Shown: in pieces, positions 32,101 to 40,146 of the stretch | Layout of the letters: each line of letters begins with the position of its first letter | How positions within the stretch are numbered: position 1 is the first letter of the stretch | DNA from: an uncultured Christensenellaceae bacterium | GTDB lineage: Bacteria > Bacillota > Clostridia > Christensenellales > Pumilibacteraceae | DNA length: 64,000 nt | Reading direction: 5' to 3' | NCBI GenBank assembly: GCA_910587595.1 | Contig: CAJULQ010000002.1 | Span: 124,001 to 188,000, forward strand | The notes under the pieces: model-generated | What the model was told of the DNA's origin: nothing | The model's input: only the letters and a program-made list of their open reading frames with translations | Databases searched by the model: none | Translations under genes and position numbers: made by a program

Positions 32101-33474
32101 TTCCGCCGTAAGTCCCAACGCGTGCGCAAACGTTTCGATAAAACTGCCGCAACCCGACGAGCATGCTTCGTTCAATAATATGTCGTTGATCACGCCGTTT
32201 TTAATGCGCAAGCATTTCATGTCTTGTCCGCCGATATCGAGTATAAACTCCACGCCGGGCAAGATGGCGTTGCTGGCCGTTTGGTGCGCCATGGTTTCGA
32301 TTTCGCCCGCGTCGAGGTGCAAGGCGGCTTTTATCATGTTTTCGCCGTAACCCGTTATGGTACTGCGTCCGATAAAAGCGCCTTCGGGCAACAGCGAATA
32401 AATTTCTTTGAGAACGCCCACTATTGTTTTTAACGGATCGCCGCTGTTGCTGCCGTACCAAGAATATAACAGCGCGCCGTCGTCGTTTATGAGCGCCGCT
32501 TTGGTGGTGGTGGAGCCGGCGTCTATGCCCAAAAAGCACGCGCCCTTGTGGGCGGCAATGTCGGCAAACGGTATCTTGGTTTTGGCGTGCCGCGCGCGGA
32601 AAGCGTCCAGCTCTTCTTGCGAAGAGAAGAGGGCGGGCAAGCGTTCCACTTCATGCGATACAATGCCTTTGAGCGCGTCTAACTTTTTAAGGAGCGCCTC
32701 GGAGCGGAAACCTTCTTTGCCGGAGATCGCCGCGCCGATGGCGTTGAACACTTGGCTGTTTTCGGGGAAGATCGCTTTTTGCGGGTGGAGCGTTTCCACA
32801 AACCGCGCGCCGAGCTCGGTCAAAAAGTGCAAAGGCCCGCCCAAAAACGCCACGTTGCCGCAAATGGGTTTGCCGCAAGCCAACCCCGAAATGGTTTGGT
32901 TTACCACCGACTGAAACACCGAGGCCGCAATATCCGGTTTTTTGGCGCCGTCGTTGATAAGCGGTTGAATGTCGCTCTTGGCGAACACGCCGCAACGCGA
33001 AGCGATGGGGTAGAGTATGGTGTGCTTTTTGGCAAGTTCGTTCAATCCCGACGCGTCGGTGTTCAAAAGGCTGGCCATTTGGTCGATGAACGCGCCCGTG
33101 CCGCCCGCGCACGTTCCGTTCATGCGCTGTTCTATGCCGCCCGTCAAATAGGTGATCTTGGCATCCTCGCCGCCCAATTCTATGGCTACGTCCGTTTCGG
33201 GTATGAGCGTTTTAATGGCCTCCACGCCCGCTATCACTTCTTGGATAAAGGGTATGCCCAACCATTCGGACACCGATATGCCGCCGCTGCCCGTTACCAT
33301 AATGGTGAAATCATCGTATTTTTCCAACACGCCGCGCAGCACGTTGGCAAGCGTTGCTTTAATGTCGGAATAATGTCTGTCGTAGCTGGCATGCAACAGC
33401 TTGCCGCTATTGTCCAGCACGGCGGTTTTTATCGTCGTAGAGCCTACGTCCAGCCCTATTCGGTATTTGGTCAT
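29200..33474 (-). CDS. Giant 2-hydroxyacyl-CoA dehydratase activase / CoA-substrate-specific enzyme fusion
   Basis: This 1424-residue protein contains two ASKHA-type activase domains of the HgdC/BcrA/BadF class: residues 1-260 (RIGLDVGSTTIKTAVLDNSG, EGGEDAKI-like ELGGEDAKITYL) and about 310-570 (LGIDAGSTTTKAALI, ILDIGGQDMKCLRI with CSSGCGSFIE). A Cys motif CGKCGNNC (about 625) and the DUF2229 region with a dehydratase-like Cys-rich segment follow. Activases use ATP to drive an electron into a dehydratase [4Fe-4S] cluster. The fusion is widespread in anaerobes but its substrate is unknown. GTG/ATG alternatives upstream were rejected: ATG 33474 has ACGAGGT upstream and begins the phosphate-binding loop. 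Monocistronic. Confidence 0.88.
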   Translation of the reverse strand: MTKYRIGLDVGSTTIKTAVLDNSGKLLHASYDRHYSDIKATLANVLRGVLEKYDDFTIMVTGSGGISVSEWLGIPFIQEVIAGVEAIKTLIPETDVAIELGGEDAKITYLTGGIEQRMNGTCAGGTGAFIDQMASLLNTDASGLNELAKKHTILYPIASRCGVFAKSDIQPLINDGAKKPDIAASVFQSVVNQTISGLACGKPICGNVAFLGGPLHFLTELGARFVETLHPQKAIFPENSQVFNAIGAAISGKEGFRSEALLKKLDALKGIVSHEVERLPALFSSQEELDAFRARHAKTKIPFADIAAHKGACFLGIDAGSTTTKAALINDDGALLYSWYGSNSGDPLKTIVGVLKEIYSLLPEGAFIGRSTITGYGENMIKAALHLDAGEIETMAHQTASNAILPGVEFILDIGGQDMKCLRIKNGVINDILLNEACSSGCGSFIETFAHALGLTAEEFAKKGLESDAPVDLGSRCTVFMNSRVKQAQKEGANVADISAGLAYSVVKNALFKVIKLRDSSQMGQKVIVQGGTFLNESVLRAFELVSGREVVRPDKAGLMGAYGSAILSRNNYGGGESTLLKADKLDAFSVTKTNRRCGKCGNNCLLTVSKFNDGREYITGNRCEKGAGETEQKTDLPPNLFASKYKRLFSYYKPLDESQAPRGKVGIPRVLNLYENYPFWFTLFTELGYRVELSPRSSRAIYDLGIDTMPSESVCYPAKLAHGHITSLVKKGVRFIFYPCLPYEMEEDERADNHYNCPVVGTYPEVIRNNMTEVFSSDVKFMAPFLPIASPKRLLQRMCEEFPDIPAAEMKRAVKKAYAENGRFKNDLRREGEETIAYLQKTGQHGIVLAGRPYHLDPEINHGIPEMINAYGFAVLTEDSICHLSRVQRPIRVVDQWTYHSRLYSAAEYVRTSDHLDLVQLNSFGCGLDAVTTDQVQELLDDAGKIYTVLKIDEVNNLGAARIRVRSLMAVLDERKRRGIHAPEKVTPNAERVLFTKDMKADYTIIAPQISPIHLNVLERALHKFGYRIKVLPESGTAVETGLKYVNNDACYPTILTVGQVIDALMSGQYNLNRTAVMITQTGGGCRATNYIALLRKALKQANMAQVPVVSLNFAGLEKNPGFKITVPLMLNMVYAVLYGDLFMRCLYRVRPYEKVKGSAQAVYEKWNAVVCEQMERGDTKSFKKNVAQIVKDFDAVETIDVQKPRVGVVGEILVKFHPTANNHIVDLIEREGGEAVMPDLLDFFMYAFYNDTIKFELLDNKRSKKRKSDFYIWFIERLKKPMLQALKGTKFGAPTHIAKMAKLASKVVSLGNLAGEGWFLTAEMLELIEHGAPNIVCVQPFACLPNHVTGKGVMKALKAYDPSANIVAVDYDPGASEVNQINRIKLMMSVAFSNMNGQTPPPLPDDVAEEGLHCAAATKEEL

Positions 33475-33517
33475 ACAGTACCTCGTTTGTTGTTTATGCA
33501 TATGAGCTTGTACTATC

Positions 33518-33546
33518 ATTATATATCGAAAACTTTTTTCTGTCAA
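33518..33546 (-). promoter_or_regulatory. Promoter of the activase fusion gene
   Basis: On the minus strand TTGACA (33541-33546) and TATAAT (33518-33523) are separated by 17 bp, a perfect consensus pair. It is back to back with the tRNA-Leu promoter, with only four bases between the two -35 boxes. Confidence 0.88.
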
Positions 33547-33550
33547 GCTG

Positions 33551-33579
33551 TTGACAACCGCACGGGAATGATGTATACT
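33551..33579 (+). promoter_or_regulatory. tRNA-Leu promoter
   Basis: TTGACA (33551-33556) and TATACT (33574-33579) are separated by 17 bp. It drives the single tRNA gene downstream. Confidence 0.85.
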
Positions 33580-33622
33580 GTACTACGGTCGGTTGCATGC
33601 ATTGTGTTGCCGACCGTTCTTT

Positions 33623-33708
33623 GCGGAGGTGGCGGAACTGGCAGACGCGCAGGTCTCAGACGCCTGTGGTTTATTCTCGTGTGGGTTCGACTCCCATCCT
33701 CCGCACCA
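33623..33708 (+). tRNA. tRNA-Leu (CAG)
   Basis: The acceptor stem GCGGAGG/CCTCCGC, the anticodon arm CAGGT-CTCAGAC-GCCTG (anticodon CAG), a long variable arm as expected for a class II tRNA, a T arm with TTCGACT, discriminator A and an encoded CCA (33706-33708) are all present. Confidence 0.95.
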
Positions 33709-33741
33709 TCGTTTCTTGGCAATACTATTGTCAAGCCAAAT

Positions 33742-33780
33742 GATCCTTTGAAAGCGAAAGTTTTCGGGGGATCGTTTTGT
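33742..33780 (+). terminator. Terminator after tRNA-Leu
   Basis: GATCCTTTGAAAGC (33742-33755) pairs with GTTTTCGGGGGATC (33760-33773) through a GAAA tetraloop, using several G-U pairs, followed by GTTTTGTTG. Confidence 0.8.
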
Positions 33781-33849
33781 TGTAAGCATTTATATCGTCG
33801 TTGCTCGAAAAAATTTCCAAAAGCGACGTTGGCACTTGTTTCAAAATGG

Positions 33850-33878
33850 TTGCAAAGAAAAAAAGACTATGATAGAAT
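33850..33878 (+). promoter_or_regulatory. Promoter of the GH20 gene
   Basis: TTGCAA (33850-33855) and TAGAAT (33873-33878) are separated by 17 bp. The gene starts about 30 bases after the predicted transcription start. Confidence 0.55.
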
Positions 33879-33913
33879 GTCAATATTATTATAGTTTTCG
33901 GAGATAAAAGAGC

Positions 33914-35521
33914 ATGGCAAGTTATAAACGTTTCGGTGCAATGATCGACTGTTCGCGCAACGCCGTTTTGAATATTTCCGCGGTAAAACGCTTGATCGAC
34001 GGGTTGGCGAAAATGGGATACAATACGCTCGAACTGTACACCGAAGATACGTTCGAGGTGGAAGGCGAGCCCTATTTCGGATATTTGCGCGGGCGGTATT
34101 CGGGCGCGGAGATAAAAGAAATAGACGCGTATGCGACGGCGCACGGCATAGAACTCATACCGTGCATGCAAACGCTTGCGCATTTTACCAATGTCGTGAA
34201 GTTGCCGCGCTTTGCCGAAATTACCGACGTTAACGATATTTTGCTGATAGACGAGCCGAAAACGTATGAATTTATCGAGCGCATTTTTGCATCGCTTGCA
34301 AACAATTTCACGTCGCGCAACGTGCATATCGGTATGGACGAGGCGCATATGGTGGGCTTAGGAAAGTATCTCGATAAACACGGCTATTGCAACCGTTTCG
34401 AACTGCTCAACCGTCACTTGCAAAAGGTGAACGCCATAGCAAAAAAACACGGGTTTACGGCGCACATGTGGAGCGACATGTTTTTCCGTTTGGCGGCGCA
34501 CGGCGAGTATCATGCGCGCGGCGTTCATGTTCCGATCGAAGTGCGCGAAAAGGTGCCCGAGGACGTTGCCCTTGTGTATTGGGACTATTACCGCACGCAA
34601 AAAGAGGACTATGACGCCATGATCGCGTCGCACAAGGAGTTCGGGCGCGAACTTTGGTTTGCGGGCGGCGCCTGGACGTGGAAGGGCTTTGCGCCAAATG
34701 CGCGGTTTACGCGCGCGTCTATGAAACCCGCCATGCAAAGCGTGCGGGAGAACGGGATAGAAAACGTGCTCGTTACGCTGTGGGGCGATAACGGCGCCGA
34801 GTGCCCGCCTTTTTCGCAATGGCAAAATTTATATGCTATTCGCCGTTATGCCGACGGTGAATACGATGACGATAAGATAGTAGCCGAATTCGAAAAACTG
34901 TTCGGCGTTTCCTCGCACGATTTTGACTTACTCGAACTGCCCGACATTGTGCCCGATACGGCAGATCAAAGTATTTTGACCGATGCAAGCAAGCTATTTT
35001 TATACGGCGATCCGTTTTTGGGAATCTTCGACAGCGTTTTGGAAAAGCACGCGTCTATACCGTATGCCCAATATGCCCGAAAACTTTGTGCGGCCAAAGA
35101 GAGGGCGGGCGAATATGCCTATTTGTTCGAAACCATGGAAAAGCTGTGCCGCGTGTTGGAAACAAAAGCATATCTCGGCATACGCACCCGTGCAGCTTAT
35201 CGTGCGGGCAACAAAGAAGAACTGCATTCCCTTTGCGCCGATTATACGACGGCAATAGAAAAACTTGCGGCGTTTACGGAAGCGTTCGCTCGGCAGTGGT
35301 ATGCATGCAATAAGCCGTTCGGGTTTGAAGTGCATTGCGCGCGATTGGGCGGCGTGCGCTTGCGGCTCGAACATTGTCGCCAACGTTTGCAAGACTATAT
35401 TTGCGGCAAAATGGATCGTATAGAAGAATTGCAAGAGGACATTTTGCCGTATGATCCCGCCAACCCCGATAATTTGCTTTTGAACGATTGGCGGCGTTTG
35501 GTTTCGACAAGCGAAGTTTGA
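33914..35521 (+). CDS. Cytosolic GH20-type beta-N-acetylhexosaminidase
   Basis: This 535-residue protein has a TIM barrel with RFGAMIDCSRNAVLNISAVKRLIDGLAKMGYNTLELYTEDTF-like strands (first half of the barrel) and the GH20 signature NVHIGMDEAH, in which Asp142-Glu143 are the catalytic pair for substrate-assisted cleavage. FAGGAWTWKGFAPN lies near the end of the barrel. There is no signal peptide, so it acts on imported or recycled amino-sugar oligosaccharides inside the cell. A helical C-terminal domain follows (about 370-535). No transporter is adjacent. Confidence 0.8.
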   Translation: MASYKRFGAMIDCSRNAVLNISAVKRLIDGLAKMGYNTLELYTEDTFEVEGEPYFGYLRGRYSGAEIKEIDAYATAHGIELIPCMQTLAHFTNVVKLPRFAEITDVNDILLIDEPKTYEFIERIFASLANNFTSRNVHIGMDEAHMVGLGKYLDKHGYCNRFELLNRHLQKVNAIAKKHGFTAHMWSDMFFRLAAHGEYHARGVHVPIEVREKVPEDVALVYWDYYRTQKEDYDAMIASHKEFGRELWFAGGAWTWKGFAPNARFTRASMKPAMQSVRENGIENVLVTLWGDNGAECPPFSQWQNLYAIRRYADGEYDDDKIVAEFEKLFGVSSHDFDLLELPDIVPDTADQSILTDASKLFLYGDPFLGIFDSVLEKHASIPYAQYARKLCAAKERAGEYAYLFETMEKLCRVLETKAYLGIRTRAAYRAGNKEELHSLCADYTTAIEKLAAFTEAFARQWYACNKPFGFEVHCARLGGVRLRLEHCRQRLQDYICGKMDRIEELQEDILPYDPANPDNLLLNDWRRLVSTSEV

Positions 35522-35603
35522 GCAGGATAAATGCGCCGCCCGTAATAGTAAACTTTATCGCAGTCAAATTAAAAAATCGATGCAAAAAGAGGGCGGGTGA
35601 GAT

Positions 35604-36116
35604 ATGGTAGTTCTGATCGCGGGAACAACGCACACGGGAAAAACGGCGCTTTCGCAACGGTTGTTGGAAAAGTACAAGATGCCGTATATGTCTATCGACC
35701 ACTTGAAAATGGGGCTTATTCGGAGCGAGCAAACGTTGTTGACAACGAACGATGACAGCGAACTTACGCGGTATCTGTGGCCGATCGTGCGAGAAATGAT
35801 CAAAACGGTCATTGAAAACGGACAAGATCTGATCGTTGAAGGGTGCTATATTCCGTTTGATTGGCAACAAGATCTTAGCGAAGAATATTTGCGGCACATA
35901 AAGTTTTATTGCCTTATCATGACTGCGCGATATATCGAAAATCATTTTGACGATATTATGCAATGGGAAAATATTATTGAAAAACGAGTGCCGAGCAACG
36001 GTGTTGACAAGGCCGTACTGCTACGCGAAAATGCCGAAAATTTGCAACAATGCAAAAAGTACGGGTTACCGTATATTTTGATCGATTCGGAGTATAACGT
36101 GCCGCCCGAACTGTGA
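35604..36116 (+). CDS. Small P-loop kinase-like protein
   Basis: The 170-residue protein begins with a Walker A loop AGTTHTGKTALS (residues 6-17), followed by YMSIDHLKMGLIRS (an Asp typical of kinases and zeta-toxin-like enzymes) and DLIVEGCYIP (Walker B-like, GlyCys after Glu). It resembles the nucleotide/sugar kinase group annotated as adenylate kinase-like or 2-phosphoglycerate kinase-like. The substrate cannot be predicted. It lies 82 bases after the GH20 gene, so co-transcription is possible. No antitoxin-like partner precedes it. Confidence 0.6.
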   Translation: MVVLIAGTTHTGKTALSQRLLEKYKMPYMSIDHLKMGLIRSEQTLLTTNDDSELTRYLWPIVREMIKTVIENGQDLIVEGCYIPFDWQQDLSEEYLRHIKFYCLIMTARYIENHFDDIMQWENIIEKRVPSNGVDKAVLLRENAENLQQCKKYGLPYILIDSEYNVPPEL

Positions 36117-36149
36117 GCGGATAGCGAGCATGCGTTCTTTTGCAATGGC

Positions 36150-36178
36150 TTGACGCGCGACCGATTGTATACTATAAT
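36150..36178 (+). promoter_or_regulatory. Promoter of the small acidic protein gene
   Basis: TTGACG (36150-36155) and TATAAT (36173-36178) are separated by 17 bp. The -35 box is 31 bases after the upstream stop codon. Confidence 0.8.
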
Positions 36179-36205
36179 AGAAAAACGAAAGGCGAGGAGA
36201 TGACC

Positions 36206-36394
36206 ATGACGGAACGCGATTTGATGCGATTGTTCGAGGAATACGACGGCGAGGTGAGCATGTCCGATTTTTCGCCCGCCGAATTGGAAGACATGCTCGG
36301 CTACCGCATGGAAGAGGCCGACGAGATCAAGCGAAAATATTTTGCGTTTTACGACGACGTCAAGTCACCGTCGCTTAAGCGGCAAGATTGGTGA
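36206..36394 (+). CDS. Small acidic protein of unknown function
   Basis: This 62-residue protein is rich in Glu/Asp with the motif LFEEYDGEVSMSDFSPAELEDMLGYRMEEADEI; two predicted helices and no Cys or signal peptide. I do not recognise the family. ATG 36206 is chosen because GGCGAGG lies eight bases upstream; ATG 36200 would be too close, and the open frame from 36140 starts before the predicted transcription start. Its strong own promoter argues that it is a real gene. Confidence 0.55.
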   Translation: MTERDLMRLFEEYDGEVSMSDFSPAELEDMLGYRMEEADEIKRKYFAFYDDVKSPSLKRQDW

Positions 36395-36410
36395 GCGCGT
36401 CCGTTGGGTA

Positions 36411-36440
36411 TTGACAAACCCGTTCATCTTGGTGTATACT
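36411..36440 (+). promoter_or_regulatory. Promoter of the ABC exporter gene
   Basis: TTGACA (36411-36416) and TATACT (36435-36440) are separated by 18 bp. Confidence 0.8.
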
Positions 36441-36476
36441 ATAGGCACGCAACGAAATTGAACGGAAAAGGGCGAA

Positions 36477-38225
36477 TTGAAAAAAAAGGGATTTATCAAA
36501 AGATTTTTACCGTATTACAAGCCGTATAAAGCAACGCTTGTATTGGATTTGTTTTGCGCGCTGCTGTACTCGTTGGCGGGGCTTGCTTTTCCCGTGCTCG
36601 TGCGCGAACTGTTAGGGCGGTTGGAGGCGGCGGGCGGCCTTTCGTTGCGCGTGATCGTAACGGTGGGCGGCATAATGGTGGCCGTCAAATTGGTCGAAAC
36701 GGCTTGCCGCTATTTTATGATCACGGTGGGGCACATCATGGGCACCAAGTTCGAGGCCGACTTGCGCCGTGAACTGTACGGCAAACTCATGCAAATGCCG
36801 GCGTCGTTTTACGACAACAACAAAGTGGGCGATCTGATGAGCCGCGTGAACAACGATCTGTTCGATATCACCGAGTTTTCGCACCATTGCCCCGAAGAAC
36901 TGTTTATTGCCTCCGTTCGTATTTTGGGCATTTTTCTGTATTTGCTGTTTATCAACGTGTGGCTCACGCTCATTATTTTTGCCGCCATGCCGCTGTTTAT
37001 CGCATTGGCTTTTTTGCTTAACGGAAAGCTGGAAAGCAATTTTGCGGCGCGTCGCAAAAAGGTGGGCGAGATCAACGCCAATATCGAGGACTCGCTTTCG
37101 GGCGTGGGCGTGGTTCGTTCGTTTGCCAACGAGGATAAAGAAATGCAAAAATTCGAGCGCGACAACAAGGAGTTTATCGATATCAAATCGCGCTCTTACA
37201 AAATGATGGGGTTGTTTTTCAGCGAGGTGACGCTATCCACGGGGCTTTTGTATATCCTTACCGTGGTGGCGGGCGCGGTGTTTATCGCCAAAGGGATCGG
37301 CGGTCTTACGTGGGTGGATCTTATGACCTACGTCTTGTTTGTGCAGACGCTGTATTCCTCTATAGACACCATTATAACATACAGCGAGCAGTTCCAAACG
37401 GGCAAGTCGGGTTTCAACCGTTTTGCCGAGATCATGGACGTTCCCGTCGATCTTACCGAGCCTATGAATGTGCGATCCGACGTAGACTACAGCGGCGACG
37501 TGCAGTTGCAAAACGTTACGTTTGCCTACGACGAAAGCGGCAAATCGGTGCTCAAAAATCTCGATCTGACGGTGAAAAGCGGCACCACCGTGGCGCTTGT
37601 GGGGCCGTCGGGCGCGGGCAAGACCACCATTGCCAATTTGATCCCGCGCCTTTACGACGTAAAAGAGGGCGCCGTAACGATAGGCGGCGTGCCCGTTACG
37701 GAAATTTCGCTCAAAGAATTGCGTCGCAATGTGGGTATCGTGCAACAAAATGTATATCTTTTTAATGGCTCGGTCAAAGAAAATATTTTGTACGGAAGGC
37801 CGAACGCCACCGACGAAGAAGTGATCGCGGCGGCCAAAGCGGCGGGCGCGCACGAGTTTATCGAAAAGTTGGAAAAGGGCTACGACACGAGTTGCGGCGA
37901 ACGGGGCGTGCGGTTGTCGGGCGGGCAAAAACAACGCATAAGCATAGCGCGTTTGTTTCTCAAAGATCCGCCTATTCTCATTTTAGACGAGGCAACGAGC
38001 GCGCTCGATAACGAGAGCGAACGGCTGGTGCAACGGTCGCTCAAGCGGCTGTGCGACGGTCGAACGAGCATAGTAATCGCGCATCGGTTAACAACGGTGC
38101 GCGGCGCCGATACGATATGCGTGGTGACCGAAGAGGGGATAGCCGAACGCGGCACGCATGCCGAACTGTTGCAAAAGGGCGGGCTGTATGCGTCGCTGTA
38201 TCGAATGTATGAAGAAACGGCATAA
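36477..38225 (+). CDS. ABC exporter, fused permease and ATPase
   Basis: This 582-residue half-transporter has six membrane helices (about residues 18-320) and an ATPase domain with Walker A GPSGAGKTT, Q-loop QQNVYLFNGS, signature LSGGQKQR, Walker B ILILDEATS and the switch HRL. It works as a homodimer or with an unseen partner, exporting lipids, peptides or drugs; the substrate is unknown. The start is TTG 36477 with AAAAGGGCG upstream; no ATG gives a complete first helix. The phosphohexomutase gene follows after 55 bases. Confidence 0.9.
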   Translation: MKKKGFIKRFLPYYKPYKATLVLDLFCALLYSLAGLAFPVLVRELLGRLEAAGGLSLRVIVTVGGIMVAVKLVETACRYFMITVGHIMGTKFEADLRRELYGKLMQMPASFYDNNKVGDLMSRVNNDLFDITEFSHHCPEELFIASVRILGIFLYLLFINVWLTLIIFAAMPLFIALAFLLNGKLESNFAARRKKVGEINANIEDSLSGVGVVRSFANEDKEMQKFERDNKEFIDIKSRSYKMMGLFFSEVTLSTGLLYILTVVAGAVFIAKGIGGLTWVDLMTYVLFVQTLYSSIDTIITYSEQFQTGKSGFNRFAEIMDVPVDLTEPMNVRSDVDYSGDVQLQNVTFAYDESGKSVLKNLDLTVKSGTTVALVGPSGAGKTTIANLIPRLYDVKEGAVTIGGVPVTEISLKELRRNVGIVQQNVYLFNGSVKENILYGRPNATDEEVIAAAKAAGAHEFIEKLEKGYDTSCGERGVRLSGGQKQRISIARLFLKDPPILILDEATSALDNESERLVQRSLKRLCDGRTSIVIAHRLTTVRGADTICVVTEEGIAERGTHAELLQKGGLYASLYRMYEETA

Positions 38226-38280
38226 CGAAAGCCGTTTGTTTATAAATATAGAAAGAAAAATAAAAAGCGAGGGAGACTGT

Positions 38281-39939
38281 ATGAACGCAACCGAAAAATA
38301 TTCCGTTTGGTGTGAAAAGGTGACCGACGCCGCTCTCAAAGAGCAATTGTCGGCCATGAAAGAGGACGCCAAGGCGATCGAAAACGCCTTTTACAAAGAG
38401 TTGGAGTTCGGCACGGGCGGACTGCGCGGCGAATTGGGCGCGGGCACCAATTGTTTGAACGTGCTCACGATCGGCAAAGTTACGCAAGGCATTGCCGAGC
38501 GCATGGTCAAGTGCGGGCAAAAAACGGTGGCGGTGTCTTGCGACAGCCGTATCAATTCGGACGTGTTCAAAGAAAAGGTGGCGTGCGTGATGGCGGCCAA
38601 CGGCATCAAGGCATACGTTACGCGCGAGTTGATGCCCACGCCCTTTTTATCGTTTTTAACGCGCGAAGTAAAAGCGGATATCGGCGTGATGATCACGGCC
38701 AGCCACAATCCCGCAAAATACAACGGCTACAAAGTGTACGGCAGCGACGGTTGTCAGCTCACCGACGAACCGGCCAAAGAGATGATAGGGTATATCGAAA
38801 AAGTGGATCCGTTCGCCGTGCAGACCGATTCGTTTGAATCGTATGTAAAAAAGGGTCTTATAGAATACGCGTCCGACGAGATCACCGAAAAGTATTTGGC
38901 GTGCGTGCAAAGCCGCTCCATCGGTTCGGCCGAGGGGCTGAAAGTGGCCTATTCGCCGCTCAACGGCACGGGGTATAAGCTGGTGCCCGAAATCTTGAAA
39001 CGCGCGGGCGTGGCCAAAATAGACATAGTGCCCGAGCAAGCCGAGCCGGACGGAAACTTCACAACGTGCAGTTATCCCAACCCCGAAAAACCCGAAGCGC
39101 TTCGGTTGGGATTGGCTTTAGCGGAAAAATGCGACAGCGACATTTTGATTGCCACCGATCCCGACGCCGACCGTATCGGCACTGCCGTAAAGCACAACGG
39201 CGGCTATCGTTTGATGACGGGCAACGAGATCGGCGTGTTGCTCACCGATTATCTGCTCAGCCAACGCAAAGCGAACGGCACGCTGCCCAAAGATCCCGTG
39301 ATCGTTACCACGATCGTTTCCACTTCTTTGGCCGAGCAAGTGGCCAAAGCGTACGGCGTGACTTTTTACAACGTGCTTACCGGCTTTAAGTATATCGGCG
39401 GCATCATAGGCATGTTGGAAGAAAAGGGCGAGCAAGACCGCTTTGTGTTGGGATTCGAAGAAAGCTACGGCTATCTTTCGGGCAGTTACGTGCGCGACAA
39501 AGACGCGGTGGTGGCCGCCATGTTGGTGGCCGAGATGACGGCGCATCATTTGCGCAACGGCAAAACGTTGGTGGATCGCATAGAAGAACTGTATGCCGCC
39601 TACGGCACCTATGAGCACAAGCTCAAATCGTATGAATACCCCGGCGCGGCGGGCAACGCCAAAATGGCGCAACTGCTTATAGATTTGCGCAACGATCTGC
39701 CCAAAAAGTTGGGAAAAAGCAAGATCGTGAAAACGGTGGACTATCTCACGCAAACCGAATACGATTTGCCTAAGTCCAACGTGTTGTCCTTTTTGGCGGA
39801 AAACGGCAGTAAACTCATAGTGCGTCCGTCGGGCACCGAGCCGCTTATCAAGCTGTATATCACGGCGGCGTCCACGCCCAAGGAAAATCAAAAAATATTC
39901 AAAAATATCTTCAAGCAGATCGATAAGATCTTTGCGTGA
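38281..39939 (+). CDS. Phospho-sugar mutase (phosphoglucomutase/phosphomannomutase)
   Basis: The 552-residue enzyme of the alpha-D-phosphohexomutase family interconverts hexose 1- and 6-phosphates. Visible motifs are FGTGGLRGELG near the N-terminus, the phosphoserine loop ITASHNPAKYNGYKVYG, the metal loop DPDADRIG, the sugar-binding GFEESYG and the phosphate-binding RPSGTEPLIKLY at the C-terminus. ATG 38281 is preceded by GAGGGAG; the frame is open upstream into the exporter gene, but that part is not family-like. A strong terminator follows. Confidence 0.93.
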   Translation: MNATEKYSVWCEKVTDAALKEQLSAMKEDAKAIENAFYKELEFGTGGLRGELGAGTNCLNVLTIGKVTQGIAERMVKCGQKTVAVSCDSRINSDVFKEKVACVMAANGIKAYVTRELMPTPFLSFLTREVKADIGVMITASHNPAKYNGYKVYGSDGCQLTDEPAKEMIGYIEKVDPFAVQTDSFESYVKKGLIEYASDEITEKYLACVQSRSIGSAEGLKVAYSPLNGTGYKLVPEILKRAGVAKIDIVPEQAEPDGNFTTCSYPNPEKPEALRLGLALAEKCDSDILIATDPDADRIGTAVKHNGGYRLMTGNEIGVLLTDYLLSQRKANGTLPKDPVIVTTIVSTSLAEQVAKAYGVTFYNVLTGFKYIGGIIGMLEEKGEQDRFVLGFEESYGYLSGSYVRDKDAVVAAMLVAEMTAHHLRNGKTLVDRIEELYAAYGTYEHKLKSYEYPGAAGNAKMAQLLIDLRNDLPKKLGKSKIVKTVDYLTQTEYDLPKSNVLSFLAENGSKLIVRPSGTEPLIKLYITAASTPKENQKIFKNIFKQIDKIFA

Positions 39940-39952
39940 GCAAAACGCTAAC

Positions 39953-39990
39953 AAAAAAAAGCGACGAAAAAAGACGTCGCTTTTTTGTTG
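39953..39990 (+). terminator. Terminator after the phosphohexomutase gene
   Basis: AAAAAAGCGACG pairs with CGTCGCTTTTTT around a purine loop, ending in TTTTTTG. Confidence 0.9.
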
Positions 39991-40025
39991 CCGCGTGATT
40001 TTTTTTGCGGGGCGGGCAAGAACGA

Positions 40026-40054
40026 TTGACTTTTGCGGCGGTTTATAGTAATAT
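40026..40054 (+). promoter_or_regulatory. Promoter of the glnA-like/purine-pyrimidine operon
   Basis: TTGACT (40026-40031) and TAATAT (40049-40054) are separated by 17 bp. The leader to glnA is about 85 bases and contains GGGCGTCTGC near 40081 and GCGGACGC near 40112, which can pair weakly; this might be a target for the ANTAR protein. Confidence 0.6.
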
Positions 40055-40146
40055 AGATAAGGTCTAAAGGTACAGAACAAGGGCGTCTGCTGTTGACCGA
40101 TCGGGAAATGTGGCGGACGCATGTTTTATGTTCGGAGGGATTCGTT

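Noticed and set aside
29200..33474. Activase gene as an erroneous fusion of several genes
   Set aside because: The same 1400-residue architecture is known from many anaerobes, so it is a normal family form.
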